DNA from: Allolobophora icterica
Lineage: Eukaryota; Annelida; Clitellata; Crassiclitellata; Lumbricidae
Direction of reading: 5' to 3'
Assembly: GCA_963556255.1 (NCBI GenBank)
Contig: OY744610.1
Coordinates: 7,725,529 to 7,789,528 of the forward strand
DNA: 64,000 nt
Positions 20,160 to 33,030 of this stretch are shown one piece after another. The position numbers and the translations under genes are program-made. Positions within the stretch are counted from its first letter, which is position 1, and every line of letters starts with the position of its first letter. Below the pieces are notes generated by a model. The model saw only the letters and a program-made list of their open reading frames with translations. It had not been told where the DNA came from and did no database searches.

Positions 20160-21130
20160 TGACTTAAGGACTCCTTAATAAGAAAGTATTTAAACGAATG
20201 TGTGGGCTCTATTTTACTTCTCACTATCCTTTGACGCTGAAGAGCAAATATTCATCTGTTGAATGAAAATGTTTCGACAAAAATAAACACAGTTTTGACG
20301 AAAGAATTAATTGCTGTAATCTCATAAGTTTTTTCTGCTCTATGAAAAATTAGATTGACAGTTGAATGACTATCTAACTTTTTCTAATATAGAAACGACT
20401 CACATTCCAGGAGTTCACTTGTTTACCAATTCTAGGAATCCTATTTAGGCCATGTCCAGCTTTCAGCTCCAATAGGATACGTGTAATTCAGAATACTTAT
20501 AGCTATAATTGTGGAGGGTTGCTAGTTGCGATTCTCGCTAAAGAAGGAATGCAAGCCCGAAGTTCTATAAAAAATAGTAGAACACCTTAAACGATAGGCC
20601 TACAGAAGGCCAAAGCACCACGCTCGCCACGAACAGTCATCAGCGTAGGCTCATCACCAACCGACAGTCACACAGTCGACATCAAAAGACTTACGGACGT
20701 CACGAAGTTCTACGAAATAACAAATTCCACAAGGAGCAGAAACTACAACATAACTTTACAAAGGTCTTCCGTAAAAGGAGACAAGAAAAACGACTATTGT
20801 CAACGCTCACGGTCGACTAGCTTAATCAAACGAAATATCTTAAGTAAACCGTAAATGATCTATCAATGAGCTCCGTTAAACTGACATCACCACTCAACAG
20901 AAACAACAGAAGTCTAATTAATAGACAATCATGACAATGCCACTCCTTCTCTTACTTAAGAATCCCGCCAACCTACAGATCTAGCCTAACACCTGTAGGC
21001 TATCTGCCTACGAGGACACGTGCCTACATGCAACACTATATCGAAGTCATTCAGAAATTTGCAATAAACAGTGCTAAAAAATATGAAAAACTCAAAGTTG
21101 AAGGAAATCTTGTAAGTAAACACAATGCCT
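20160..21130. repeat. 3' flank shared with gene 2
   Basis: From AATAAGAAAGTATTTAAACG onward this matches 39240-40260 at high identity, including TAGGCATATGCCGAGC-like and CGTAGGCTC words. It marks the downstream end of the duplicated unit. No gene was seen in it. Confidence 0.85.
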
Positions 21131-21300
21131 CGGACTTTGAGAATCTATACATATAAATTCCCAGTTCTGTGTGTCGATAAACGCTCTCACAGGCGCCCGA
21201 AATTGGCCCCGCCCACGAACACTGTGCACTACGGAGATAGACATACACTCGCAAAGCCAGACAAACAGACGGACGGACGGTCAGACAGACAAACAGACAT
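21130..21300. repeat. CAGA-rich repeat family copy
   Basis: CGATAAACGCTCTCACAGGC, ACTACGGAGATAGACATACA and a (CAGA)n-like end match two tandem copies at 40310-40430 and 40555-40680. Confidence 0.85.
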
Positions 21301-22615
21301 ATATATTATAGTGTGGTCCAAAAAAGTAAAATTTAGAAATTTGTTTCTCCACATGGCTGCCCTTGTTACATGTAATATTGTGAATTTTGTGACAAATTTT
21401 GAAGTCAATCTGAGAATATTTAGGGGTCGCTTTGAATTATCACTTTTTGGATAAACAGCGAAAAACAGCAAATAATGAGTCAATTTTGATAATTACATCC
21501 TTGTTTTATTTATTTTTGGACATTCAGTAATAGGATGTGAATAAGAAAACAATTGAAAAACTGTTAACTGGTATCCTAAAATGTTAACAGTAAGAAGCAT
21601 TAGTTTTGAAAGTAGTCTTTCAGATAAAAGTCACTATTGACATTGACACGAATGAATGCAGAACGAATGCAACATTTAAAAAAACTGGTTAAATGTAGTT
21701 TGTCAAGTCTGAAGGATAGAGTCTGGGTATGCAACTATCCACAACAACCGCTTAGGCCTACAATGTTTTTCTTTTAGTGATCATCAGCTGTCAAGGCTGC
21801 TTTGGATGGGGTGGGGGTAGAGCTAGCGGTGGCGCTTGACAAATTGGAGCAAGAAATGCTTCTGATCTTTATATTTTGTGATCGTTTTATTACATTTCTG
21901 GATGAGCGCAATGCCACATTCAGTGCTGTCATTGACCACCTTCATGGCTTGGACTCTTGCTTTCAATTTCTTGTGGGACTCGTCATCTTTCCATTCTTCT
22001 GGGTCCTTTGAAAGGAAAACCTCAGCCTCCTCCTTCCCTGTGATGCTCAGCAACTTGAAGAGATGCGTGGTTTGCTTGGTCACAAAGTTCTACAGTCTCC
22101 AGAACTTTGGTGGCATTCACCCTCCACAGAGCCGATGGAGTCTTTGCAAGCTGGAGGTTGTCTCCTAAGGCCCTCTTGACATTTGAACAGTGCCAGTCCT
22201 ATGAGGTGTTCAGAAACGTACCAAAGATGACGAGACAATGCTGTGGAGGAGTCATCGGCAACAAGGCGATTCGGATACATCTTGAGCAGACAAAGCATCT
22301 TGGCATCATTCCGTGCAGCATTCGATGGCATTGTAGCTTCATGCCAGAAACGGCCATGCACAAGTGCAACAAAAAGGGAAAGCTCTGTCAGTCTACTTTT
22401 CTCTCTGGCCATCAGCATCGGCTGGTCTAGGAAAAGTATGAGCATGGTGTATTGCTCCTGCAGCTCGGAACTTGATGGCCTTCACAGATCCCCATGGAAG
22501 GTGAGTCACAATCGAAGGTCAAGGACTAGAAACTATGTTCCTCTATAAATTATTTGTCTTTGGAGTAGACATAGATGGAGCAAATGCCACTGCAACAGTT
22601 TGCAGGCACTGTTAC

Positions 22616-23763
22616 CAGGGACGTGAATTCAGCTTTTTCGGGGGGGTGAGAGGGAGTGACGTCATTTGAGTATTTTAACGGGGAACTGCCCCATTTGCCT
22701 CATGGTAAATCCAGCACTGTGTACTAGGGCTGTTCAACGATTAAAAAATTTAATCGCGATTAATCTTGCGATTAAAAAAATAATCGCGATTAATCTTGCG
22801 ATTAATCGCATCAAGAGCATATTGTTGTTGACAGATAGTAAACAGCAGTAAATTTAAAGAGAAACTTGTCATTGTTTGTCCATTTGTTATTAACATATAA
22901 TGTAGAATTACGAAAGTTCATCCACTTTCTGTTTTTCATAAGTCCTGTTTCAGCCCGGTGTTGAGACAAACTAACTTGTTCACATTGTCAGGTGAGAGTG
23001 CTGAACGTTTCTTGTTAAGAATGTTTCCAGCAGCAGAAAACAGTCTTTCGCATGTAACAGTAGTTGCTGGCGACCCTATATATTTATGTGCTAACTTTGC
23101 TAGTGTCTTAGGTGCACCTTCTTATCTGCCGTTTGAAACTGACCATTTATTATAGATCGTTCGACTTCTTTCTCGCTCATTTTCTCCGACATTTTATAGA
23201 ATACATTATTAATAACCCACTAGAAGATAATTATACCGGGTAATACGAACGAAGGTTACACTACAATGCACAGAAACTTTCACATACAGGACGAATTTGA
23301 ATAACTAGTCTACACCGCCATTAACCGGAAATTGTCTTGGTTGCTTACGAGTTCGCCCAACACAACTGATTGAATTAAGCCCAATCTCGGCGAAAGACTT
23401 TTGGCTTCGGCAGTAAGCTTACCTCACGCATTGCAGGATCGGTAAATTCCTATACAAAACTCTGTGTTTGCGACTAAAATTTAATCGCGATTAAATTTTT
23501 TAATCGCGTTAATCGTCCCGAAAATTTAACGCGTTAATCGCGTGCGTTAACTGCGATTAATCAACAGCCTTACTGTGTACCTATATATGCCCATAAGCTA
23601 GTCCATACAGTGCAGGCCTACACCCTTTACATGATGTCCCTGAATTTGAGTATCATTTGTTTCCTTTTTACCCATTTCTTCTTCCTTTTTTCTTGTTCCA
23701 TTCCTTTTCCTTTTTTTTTCAAAAATCAAGGGGGAAAGCCCCCGCCACCCAATGACATCCCTG
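22616..23763. mobile_element. hAT-like MITE nested in the 21309 element
   Basis: Ends CAGGGACGT and ACATCCCTG are inverted. Flanks ACTGTTAC (22608-22615) and ACTGTTAG (23764-23771) form an 8-base duplication with one mismatch. Without its own insert it is about 300 bases. Confidence 0.82.
22725..23572. mobile_element. hAT-like element, innermost insertion
   Basis: TAGGGCTGTTCAACGATTAA at the left and TTAATCAACAGCCTTA at the right are inverted, flanked by CTGTGTAC on both sides (22717-22724, 23573-23580). Both subterminal regions are dense in TTAATCGCGATTAA. A 65-codon frame at 22958 (GESAERFLLRMFPAAENSLS) weakly recalls the hAT transposase C-terminus, but I do not rely on it. Confidence 0.92.
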
Positions 23764-24667
23764 ACTGTTAGTGCCTTCACAATGCAACATTTAAATGTTC
23801 TTATTGTTCTAGTCATTTGAAAACAAAATTCAAAACATTAATACGACCAAAATTTCTTCCGAAATGCGTATATCAGAAAATTGTTGAAATCATAGCGACC
23901 CCTAAAACTACTCAGATTGATTCAATTTTTGGTATGGTTCTTCTGTATACATAGTGAAATAAGGGCAGCCTTGTGGAGAGAGTTTTTGGACACTTTCAAA
24001 TTTTACCATATGCATGTGGACCAAACTAATATATTAGGGTGCCAATGAAACATACATAAAAAAATAAGTTTTTATTTTCTGTGGTCTTACCCACTGAAAA
24101 TGTTCAATCATATGTGAAAGTTAATTAGGAAAAAAATTAACCAATATTTAAATATTTAAAGGTTGCACAATGCTCCTGAAAGCGTATGTAATGATTATTT
24201 GACGTAATGCAAGTGAATTTCTGGCATATTGGTCTGCTATATCATTGAAAACTTGTTAACTTTGTGGATTACTAAGCAGTGTGGATATATCTGGGCTTTA
24301 TATATCTACAGTTCTATACTATTTTATATCTGCTGCATGGATTCACATTGACAATTCATCCTATGAGTGTGCCATGAAAGACAAAACAATGACCGCTGAA
24401 CACGAGCCGCTGAAAGAAAACTTACTGCTATTTTTTCGTCAGCAGCCATAACAGTTTCATCCCAGAGATGACTATTAGGAGGTGTTGCAGTTGTCACTAT
24501 TGTTTCTAGGAAGATGAGCCTTCTCCCAGCATCCATATCAACGCACGTGGAACTTACCATAGAGCTCGATGGATGGGGAAAATTATCTAGAGTCTTAAAA
24601 TTTATTAGTTTCGCTCACAGTTTCGTTTGACAGCTTCTGAACTATCTGGGCTTCAACAGTTTAACAT

Positions 24668-24930
24668 GTTTGTATTGTATTGTATTTAATCATTTTTTAA
24701 GCGCCTCTAGTAGGGTGAACCGTTCAGAGGTGCTCCCTGTATGCAAGGCCAAAAGAAAAGATATAAGTCTTGAGGAAAGCAAAAGAAGACGAAAGGTTAC
24801 CTATTAATATTTGAGAGCGAGTAGAAGGAGATAGTGTATTCCAGAGAGAGGGACCAATTGAGGCAAAAGATCGGGACTGCACCATAGGTGTTCTAGTATG
24901 AGGAACTGAAGGATCCAATCTGTTCGAGGA
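24668..24930 (-). mobile_element. LINE 3' end, minus strand
   Basis: The minus strand encodes VPHTRTPMVQSRSFASIGPS, then LWNTLSPSTRSQ and FLKTYIFSFGL, the usual C-terminus of an L2/CR1-like reverse transcriptase. Its 3' tail appears on the plus strand as TGTATTGTATTGTATTTAATC at about 24668-24690. Confidence 0.88.
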
Positions 24931-24989
24931 GCGAAGTGGACAGAAAGAGGGCGGTGAATTGCATCAATTCAATATTTGAGGGCAAGACC

Positions 24990-25430
24990 CTGCTGTGTCT
25001 TGGACACCAGAATGTGGTTAAACTATATCTCAAAGCATGGTACATGTGCACATCAGCCATATCTGCTCCACGAAACGATATACAGCTGTTGAAAGATCTT
25101 GTAGTCTACCGCAGTAGATGTAGCCATAAAAACGTTCCTGCGCCATTTGTGGTTCTTGAGTGAATCACTTCTTGGTCTGTAGAGAGACACTGTCAGATAA
25201 GAAAATGCACGACGAAAACAGTGCTTTAGGTCCAGCCGAGATATTCAAGGAAATCACTGCTTCATCACCTGTCGACTGTGAAATAAAGCAAATATTTCAT
25301 CCGATGGAAAATCTGCTACAGCTGAATCTACAAAAGACATAGAAAAGGTGCTTGAAACTCCATTTATATTCAAAGAACTGGGAGGAAGTGTTGGTGCCAA
25401 ACCTCTTGAAGGACGGTTTACTTTGTAAGT
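24990..25430 (+). mobile_element. fragment of the VVND/RHLWY transposon protein
   Basis: VVKLYLKAWYMCTSAISAPR followed by NDIQLLKDLVVY corresponds to the segment between the GRFWH and RHLWY motifs of the elements at 21309 and 30885 (compare ARNDAKMLCLLKMYP and APYNDLKLLNLLDVF). The frame then breaks. No element ends were identified. A partial repeat of the 3' part (GCTTGAAACTCCATTTATA...) occurs at 25350 and 25590. Confidence 0.65.
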
Positions 25431-27261
25431 ACAAATTTTAATATGTTATGCTTGTGTAATTTTTTTATGATTGACACTGCAGACCTTGTAATCTGTATGG
25501 ATACAGAGGCTTGAAGGGATTTGAACTTTACTTTCCAAAGGGTGACTTACACAATGTCATTTGTTTCTTTCTGTATGTATAAGAAATGGAAATGGTGCTT
25601 GAAACTCCATTTATAATCAAAGAACTGAGAGGAAGTGTAGGTGCCAAACTCTTGAAGGATGCTTTACCTTTTATTTACCCCATTGGGTATTTTTTATATT
25701 TTATGAATGTCTTAAAACTTTAACGACGAGAGTGTACCAAAAGCGATTGGAAAATCAATGCAACTCGTCGTTAAGGTGTTAAACAAACAGGTAACATAAA
25801 GGAATGAATTCGCTACCATTGTGTATATTTCAATTTTTTTAAGTCATGGCTGCAACTCACTGGAATAAACTCCACGAAAGATTTCCACCAGTCTGCACCT
25901 CTTCATTCTCATATCGCATAGCTGATTATGGTGATTGTTGTTGATGATGCATGGTAGTGTATTGGTCTGTTAGCATTCAGTAAGTTGTGAGGCAGACTGA
26001 GCCTAGCACTGAGGAGCTCTGCTCAGATGAAATAAAAATAGCTTAGACAGTCACTGGGAGTTACAGGCCGTCAGTATACCGGATGTGGCTGAGAGCAGTT
26101 ATGCTAATAGTAAAACGCAGACGGTCTTTAGAGGTGGTAGTGATACTTATACTTGGCCAGACGAGAGAGGGAAGTTATATTTAGCATCCTGTAGTCGTGA
26201 AAGGGAAGAACACGAGGAAATGGAGGATGAGTGGTTACTAGCCCGCAGGATGGCTGCTGGCAGAGGATCGAGCTGAGAGGAGGGATGGAGTTAGTGAGAG
26301 GCAAGAGGATGGGAGGGACTGAGGGGTTGGAAACGGAGTCGTTGCCTGGTGTTGGGAGAAGACGGTCAACAGAGGAAGCTGGGAGAAGATCGGACGTGGA
26401 AGAACGATGCAGTAGCTGGGCCAAGATGGAGAGATTGGTTAGACGCTGGGAACAGACAGACTGGCATCCACTTATGAAGCTAAGTAGATTAATATCATAA
26501 TTATAATTATTATTACCTTTACTGTCCTTATTATTAATATTTGCATGATTATTGATTTTGTAATGTGTAACGCGAGTAGGCCCTATGCTCTTGTCATTTA
26601 TAATAAATAACATATTGTGGAAAACAGATTCGTTTGTAGCTAGATTCCCCATAGACATAGAATACACGCACTAACTAGTTAGTAAATCTACTAATTCTAG
26701 CTTAGTCATATTCACGTCTATCGACCTCAGCAGTCAGCCCTGCCCCGCCTTGGCTCTCCTCTGCACCATTTTACTCGAGACTGAGAACCAAGTGTTTCAA
26801 GATATCTTAACCTGGTTCAGTCCTACGGCATACTATGACCGCCATCACCAGAAATTTCCGCAGTTACATTATGCCGACTTCTTCGCCTAACTTCCGGGTT
26901 TTCACTGTCTTGACAATGAAACCGACAAAGGAACCTGGCACCTGCCGACTTTATTTTTAAAATAGCACTGATCTGTCTGCTTGCGTGTCGCTTAGAAATT
27001 TCGAAAATTAATATTGAATTTACGTTGCAATAAAGATGATATCTAAAATTTCTTGAGTCATTTAGTTACTCTTCTACTATCCGCTAGTGAAGTCTTAAAT
27101 CTTCAAGTGCATGGCAAGTCGGAAACAATAATATCCACAATGTTGTTATTATAATAATGATTTTATAACCTGACAGAACTCTATTTAATAGGCCTATTAA
27201 AAATTGCTTAAAGATTGAAACACTTAGAGTTCACTGCCAACAGCGGAGATTCACTGAAAGT

Positions 27262-29171
27262 TAGGGTGACCACACGTCCCTGATTGTCCGGGACAGTCCC
27301 GGAATTTGAAAAAATGTCCCGCGTCCCGGACAGGTCCTTTCCGGGACAGTGTAGCGTCCCGGAATGAATTTTATCTATAATTAAATACGTAGGATTTGCT
27401 ATTTTAACATTCCAATAACAATAGAAAGTAAAAAAGTAACAATTAGAAAGTATCAAAAAGAAATAACAACATCAACAAATATGGAGTATATCACAAAATT
27501 TACAAATTAGTGGCTCAGTGTAATCTAAAGAGCGTGGCTAACTAAGGGTTTACATTCTGCACTAGAGGCTGATAAATCTGTGACAACTAATCGTAATCGT
27601 AATCTCCAAACTTGCAAAGCGCCACTTGAAGTCCAAGCGCAGGGCACCAGCCTATAAATATCACTAGAGTAGTCCAAAGGAGGTCCAAGTCCGGTTCCAG
27701 AGGGCCAGATCAAGAGAGTTAACAAGGCGGGCGTCGTTTCGGGCGAGCAGAATTGGAAGGCGGAGGATAAGATGGGTCATGGAAGGCGTACTTGAAAGGC
27801 GAGACACCAGTTTTCAGTGAAAGCCCGGTGGTGTAGAGTAACATGGGAGGAGGATGGAAGGCGGGTTGCAATGATGATGGAGGAACCGAGAATCTGCGGA
27901 ATTCAGAGGGGAGATCGTTCCAGAGGCGTGGTGCTGTGTTGGACATGGTTCGGTTGGAGAACTCAGATGAGTAGTGACCGGGGGTCGAGAAAGACTGAGA
28001 TAGAAGAATGATAGGGTGGAGCGGGTTGCCTGGATGGTGAAGAGATCACGGAAGTACTTGGCATGGGAATATTGTAGGGAGTTGTAGGTTATAGTGATAG
28101 GACTTCGAACTCGCTCTCGGATTTTTAGCCAATGGAGTGATTTGCGTATGGGATCGATACAATGATGTTTGGGCGTTCTAGTGACAGCCCCAGGTAGTGA
28201 GTTTTGGATAAATTGCAGACGCTTGATTTGGGTGGATTCAAGGTTGAGGAAGAGGGAATTGCAGTAATCGAGCTTTGAATGAACAACGGAGGTAGCAATA
28301 GCGAAGGCAGTGTTAAGGTCGAGCATGGGCCGGATGCGTCGGAGGTCACGAACGTACATGGAGCTGGAGCTCAAGAGGTTGGATATGTGGTTATAGAAGG
28401 AGAGATGAGGATCATAAGTAATACCAAGTTTGCGGAGGTGAAGGTAAGAGACGATGAGTTAGTCAGGGTCAGGAATTTTCTTGACTTGATCAGGAAGGCC
28501 TAGGATGATGAATTATGTTTTTAAAGGGATAAGGCAGAGGAGATTGGTGACATCCACTGTACACGTGAGATCAGGTTAGCCATGTTAAGTAATTGAGTGA
28601 TGGAGGTGGAAAAAGAGCTTGGGGAGAACGATATGTATAGAGTTGGATGTCGTCTGTGTAGAGATGGTGGTCAACAGAGGAGTATTTTATGAGATGGCTT
28701 AAAGGTGTGGTGTACAGGCTAAAGAGGAGTGGACCAGGACAGAGCCTTGAGGGACACCACCGAAGAGAGGGAGGGATTGGGAGCAGGGACTTGAAACTTT
28801 AACAGAGAAGATCGGAAAGACAAGCAGAATGTTGTACATCATCGGCTAGAACATGGCCCCGTAGTTACTTTATCAAGTCTTTACTATCTTGGCTTGAATC
28901 TTGATAAATTTTAAGCAATTATGGTTTGAGTTTGAGCAGTAAATTGAGCAACTTGTATTGTTTTGGCTCGTTTTCCCCCTTTAATTAAAGCAACTGAAAA
29001 CAAAATGCTTAATTTTGGTTTGAAGTCTTACAAATATATTTCAGTCGAGTATTGCGTATACATATATAGCGCTATTCCTAATGAGCCGAGCTCCAAATTG
29101 AATTTGACTTAGATTGGAAGTAGGCCTACTGTGGTGTCCCGGAATGACAGAAAAGAAATGTGGTCACCCTA
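27262..29171. mobile_element. hAT-like DNA transposon containing a LINE
   Basis: Perfect 13-base terminal inverted repeats TAGGGTGACCACA (27262-27274) and TGTGGTCACCCTA (29159-29171) are flanked by CTGAAAGT on both sides (27254-27261, 29172-29179). The uninterrupted site is present in copy A near 8055 (TACTGAAAGTCCAATCCC). The arms carry GTCCCGGAATGA and GTCCGGGACAG repeats. Most of the interior is the LINE at 27590-28810. Confidence 0.95.
27590..28810 (-). mobile_element. 5'-truncated LINE with RT core, minus strand
   Basis: On the minus strand the frame-broken reading gives RT motif pieces in order. First come a diverged GVPQGSV box (near 28770) and LYTDDIQLY at about 28665-28640, the catalytic Y-x-D-D box. 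Next are DLNTAFAIATSVVHSKLDYC, IKRLQFIQNSLPGAVTRTPK, SLHWLKIRERVRSPITI and APRLWNDLPSEFRRFS. The 3' tail is AATCGTAATCGTAATC at about 27590 (plus-strand sense). It is dead: frameshifts and stops throughout. Confidence 0.9.
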
Positions 29172-29239
29172 CTGAAAGTCCATACCCATATCATTACCAT
29201 AACTTTATTCATTATGGTCCTGAAATATTCATAAAGTCT

Positions 29240-30840
29240 ATAGTAGAACATTTGCATTCATAATTGCCTAGGCTAAGGTTATAATAAAGAAATAAGTCTA
29301 AATATTCCATAAACGCCATTATAAATCAAAGAATGGTCTTGCTCTGCACATCAGTCTCTGATATTGATACTTATTGCACTTGCACAATCAGAATGCACTA
29401 CAAAGCACTTAAATTAAACATTGAATCGATAGCAAATCGGAAGGCACCAAGTTAACAGAAGTGAAAGAGAAAACGAAGGGTAACTGCATTTAGTGACTTA
29501 GAGGCGTGCGAACCATGCGGTCTCAAGGGGGGCCGTAACTGCAGGGGCCCGAAAATGTCAGAAAATTAACAGGAACAAGACACCCTAATCATAATGGTTA
29601 AATCTTCTCCTTTCTCAATAAAATAAATCAACTTCCTCTATATCCCAGAATTCTCGTGTATAGTTATATTTGACTTGCTGCACTTGTTATCAATGTACTA
29701 ATATACCAGGATTGGCAATAAAAGCAATTTGACTTGTGTCATGTTACTCGGAGAAGAGAATACTGGAAAATTAAGTTCTTACCCCATTTCATGCAGCATA
29801 TCGAATCGACAGTTCGACACTCTACTCCTAATTTCCTGCCCATGATCTTGTAGTGGTAAACTGAGAGGAGGGAGACTGGTTGCTCTGGTAGTGTTGTATG
29901 TATGGAGGAATCAAAATGCGTAGTCTAAGTGCGTGCACCTAAACAGACAACAAACAGTCGCAACAACAACAGCTGTGAAGTAGCATGATCTAATGCCTTT
30001 ATGAAGTAGCTGGAGTTCCATGATATATTCAAAAGCCTTGTTTGATATAACTTCAAATAATTATTCATAACATTTATCGTCATTCATCATTGAAAGTATA
30101 ACCTTTGGCATTTATGAGTCAAAGTCTCTAATTTCTCCCTAGATCTCTTCATCAGAAAATGCTATCTCGATTTCACTGATATGGTATTCTAGTGTAAGCA
30201 TACCTGGGCGCTACATCAATAGTTGGTATTTTACTCGGGTGACTTTCTCCCTTGGTAGGAGCGGTATCTGTGCTTCATCCCCACTAATTATGACAATTGA
30301 CAAGACTAAGTCGTCATAAAACTTGTCTACGAGATTCATCCGAACAGTCATTACCTTACTAGACCAGGGAAACTAGCAACAAAAAGAAAAGAACTTGACG
30401 ATCAGCATATAAATGTAATTTAAAGACAAAATGAATTTCAGTTACACATAATTCAAAATATAATGATAAAATATAAATTCTAAACCCATTATAAACATAC
30501 GGCAGTGAGGTAAACTTCTCAATCTGAAATTCAGAGGAAACAGTCACCAGCCAGGTAGCGATTCGAACAAGACCCGGATGCCGCAAATCCAGAATCCCAG
30601 GTTTATATAGACTTGCCACGCGTGGGTATGGTCACGTGGTCCACCCAGGCCTCCAGACAAGGGAGCAAAAGATGGGACAGGAATTTGGCAGAATCCACCG
30701 AAAAGGATCCCTACCCCGGTACCATGGGCCAGGTACCTGTCCGGCAGACAGATTGCTTCAACCAGAAACCACGAGTAGTTCAACTGATAGGACGCAACTC
30801 TATCGGCGATGAAACACATAGCCTACATCGCTCATACCAA
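29240..30840. other. rearranged copy-B sequence, no gene seen
   Basis: Scattered short matches to copy A (AGAAGTGAAAGAGAAAACGA near 29460, TGTTACTCGGAGAAGAGAATA near 29745) are separated by unplaced sequence. TTTTACTCGGGTGACTTTCTCCC at about 30230 is inverted relative to GGGAGAAAGTCACCC at about 30841, so this block includes an inverted duplication. Confidence 0.5.
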
Positions 30841-30884
30841 GGGAGAAAGTCACCCACGTTAATTACCAAACTATCCATGAAGAG

Positions 30885-32570
30885 TAGGGTGGTCCACCCT
30901 ACCATGTAAAAAAAATAAATTTCAAATATCAACTTGGGTCATAGTTGCCCTTGTTTCTATATACCAGAGGGGCTTACAGGCCAAAAATGAAATGGATTCA
31001 ATAATATTTAGAGGTGGCTCAAAACTGAACATTTTACTGACATTATGAAAATAACTAAAGTTTCGAAAAAATTTATTATTTGCTTACTTTTTTAATTTTA
31101 ACACATCATTTAGGTTGGTTTTTAGTTGTTTTCACTGCTGTTATGTTTTCACTTCCTTTTCTGTGTTTGATATTTGAAAAATTACAATTTTATTTTATAA
31201 ATTGAAATTTTTAATTATGTAAATTAGTTATGCTATCCAGCGTTTTTGCTTCCACAGCCTTCGGAAGTACCAGTGGACCAGATGTAGGCTTATTCAAACG
31301 ATTTAAAAAAGAATGACCAAAGTTTGACAAAACCAATTATTACACTGCTGACGAAACACTCTTCAGTTGGTCCATGATGCGTCTCCATAATGAGGTGGTT
31401 ACAACCAAGCTGCTGTGAAAAACCAGCACCAACGTGAATATTATGGCGAGCTTCTGCAATTGTGTCTCATCTTCCTTGGTGGGTGTTCAAGAGAAGAAGT
31501 GTGATTTCGAGCTCCTGGGGCAATGCACCATGTAAGGTGGATGGCCAGAGGCATCTATTCTCTCAAAATCCTTGTTTTCAAGAATCAAATGACTCTCGAC
31601 ACAAAAGGGAGAGAAGCTTTAACAGATGTCAGCTTTTTGTCTCTCTTGTCTATGGAAGATTTTGGCATGCAGTTTGCCTGGCAGAGATAGCTCCATACAA
31701 TGACTTGAAACTGTTGAACTTGTTGGACGTCTTTACCCGCAACAATATTGTGAAAAATGCAGCCATGACAGCTTTCAGGAGACACCTCTGGTATTTTCCA
31801 AACATTTAATTGCCCTGGCCTTTTTTGAGCACCGCGTTAATGTTAATACAAGGGCCACCATGGTCAAGAATCTCAAACGTGCTGAAAAGCAGATACCATC
31901 AAAGAGGATTGACAGTAAAGCATTCAACTTGGGAAATCCACTAAAATCATTATATAACAAGCCGAACATCTTGGCTCTTCGACCTACTCGTTGACAGTTG
32001 GGCATAAAAGGCCCAGACTTTCCTCTCGACACTGCCAGACTTAACAGTTGGGTCCAATTTATCTCCAATTGACAGAAAAGCCAGGCAGATGAAAGCAGTA
32101 AATGACTGTGCAGAGAGAGGTATTTCTTTGATCTAGATGTTCAACTTTTCTATAACAAAAGACGAGAATAAAAAACAATACCTTCTTCAAGTTGTCAGCG
32201 CTCATCGGAAGGCCATTCCAGAGCATCAAAGTCTCTCTTGAAGAATATCTCAAAAAGACTTATTTTTTATGTTGTTCTTATTAACTATAAACTTACTACT
32301 ATTTAACTATAAACTTACAAAACAGGTAACACTAAGCAGTGACTTTATTTTTGTTTTTATTTTATTTTGAAACATTTTTTGTTCAAAAATTTGAATATAC
32401 AAAATCTCAGGAAATTTCTTAGTAATAACATTTATCGTTCAAAATTGAGCCACCCCTAAATATTCTTCTAGAGACACCAAAATTGGTCCAAATATTCCTT
32501 AAACTGAATAGAACAAGAACAAATGTGACCCAAATTAATTTTCTAAATTTTACTTTTTTGGACCAGCCTA
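30885..32570 (+). mobile_element. coding DNA transposon, second copy of the 21309 family
   Basis: Ends TAGGGTGGTCCA and TGGACCAGCCTA are inverted and flanked by ATGAAGAG on both sides (30877-30884, 32571-32578). Copy A has the empty site CTATCCACGAAGAGCC near 8325. The plus strand reads FLGGCSREEV, a stop, FRAPGAMHHVRWMARGIYSL, KILVFKNQMTLD, FFVSLVYGRFWHAVCLAEIA, NDLKLLNLLDVFTRN and FRRHLWYFPNI before further breaks. The coding order matches the minus-strand copy at 21309. The protein has no functional name that I can defend; transposition role is inferred from its place between the inverted ends. Confidence 0.88.
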
Positions 32571-32734
32571 ATGAAGAGACATTTGTGTTTGCACAAGAAC
32601 ACCGTAACTAACACTACTTTGAGACTATTCTTAACGGTTTTTTCTAATTTGTGTCATTTGAATAATTCTTTTGTGAAAATGAAGTCGCCAATACTTCCTA
32701 ACCATTGCTGCCTCAGAACTAGCTTAAGGGACTG

Positions 32735-32998
32735 CTATTCTTCTTCTTCTTCTTCTTCTTCTTCTTCTTCTTCTTCTTCTTCTTCTTCTTCTTCTTCTTC
32801 TTCTTCTTCTTCTTCTTCTTCTTCTTCTTCTTCTTCTTCTTCGTCTTCGTCGTCTTCGTCTTCGTCTTCGTCTTCGTCGTCTTCGTCTTCGTCTTCGTCT
32901 TCCTCTTCCTCGTCCTCGTCGTCTTCGTCTTCGTCTTCCTCGTCCTCGTCTTCGTCTGCGTCCTCGTCTTCGTCTTCCTCGTCCTCCTCCTCTTCTCT

Positions 32999-33030
<32 letters not shown>

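Larger units (their letters stand above)
21309..24028 (-). mobile_element. coding DNA transposon with 8-bp target duplication
   Basis: Ends TAGTGTGGTCCA and TGGACCAAACTA are inverted and flanked by ATATATTA on both sides (21301-21308, 24029-24036). The minus strand encodes, with frame breaks, IKFRAAGAIHHA, then SLFVALVHGRFWHEAT, then SRHLWYVSEHLIGLALF (near 22450-22200). From 22083 to 21823 it continues with DPEEWKDDE and VVNDSTECGIALI...FLLQFVKRHR. I know this motif series only from uncharacterised, repeat-associated invertebrate proteins. A transposase or accessory role is inferred. Two later insertions (22616-23763 and, inside it, 22725-23572) interrupt it. Confidence 0.85.

Noticed and set aside
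26128..26667. 179-codon minus-strand frame
   Set aside because: It lies in an insertion within the duplicated segment, has low-complexity Asn/Ser stretches and no recognised motif; I could not support it as a gene.
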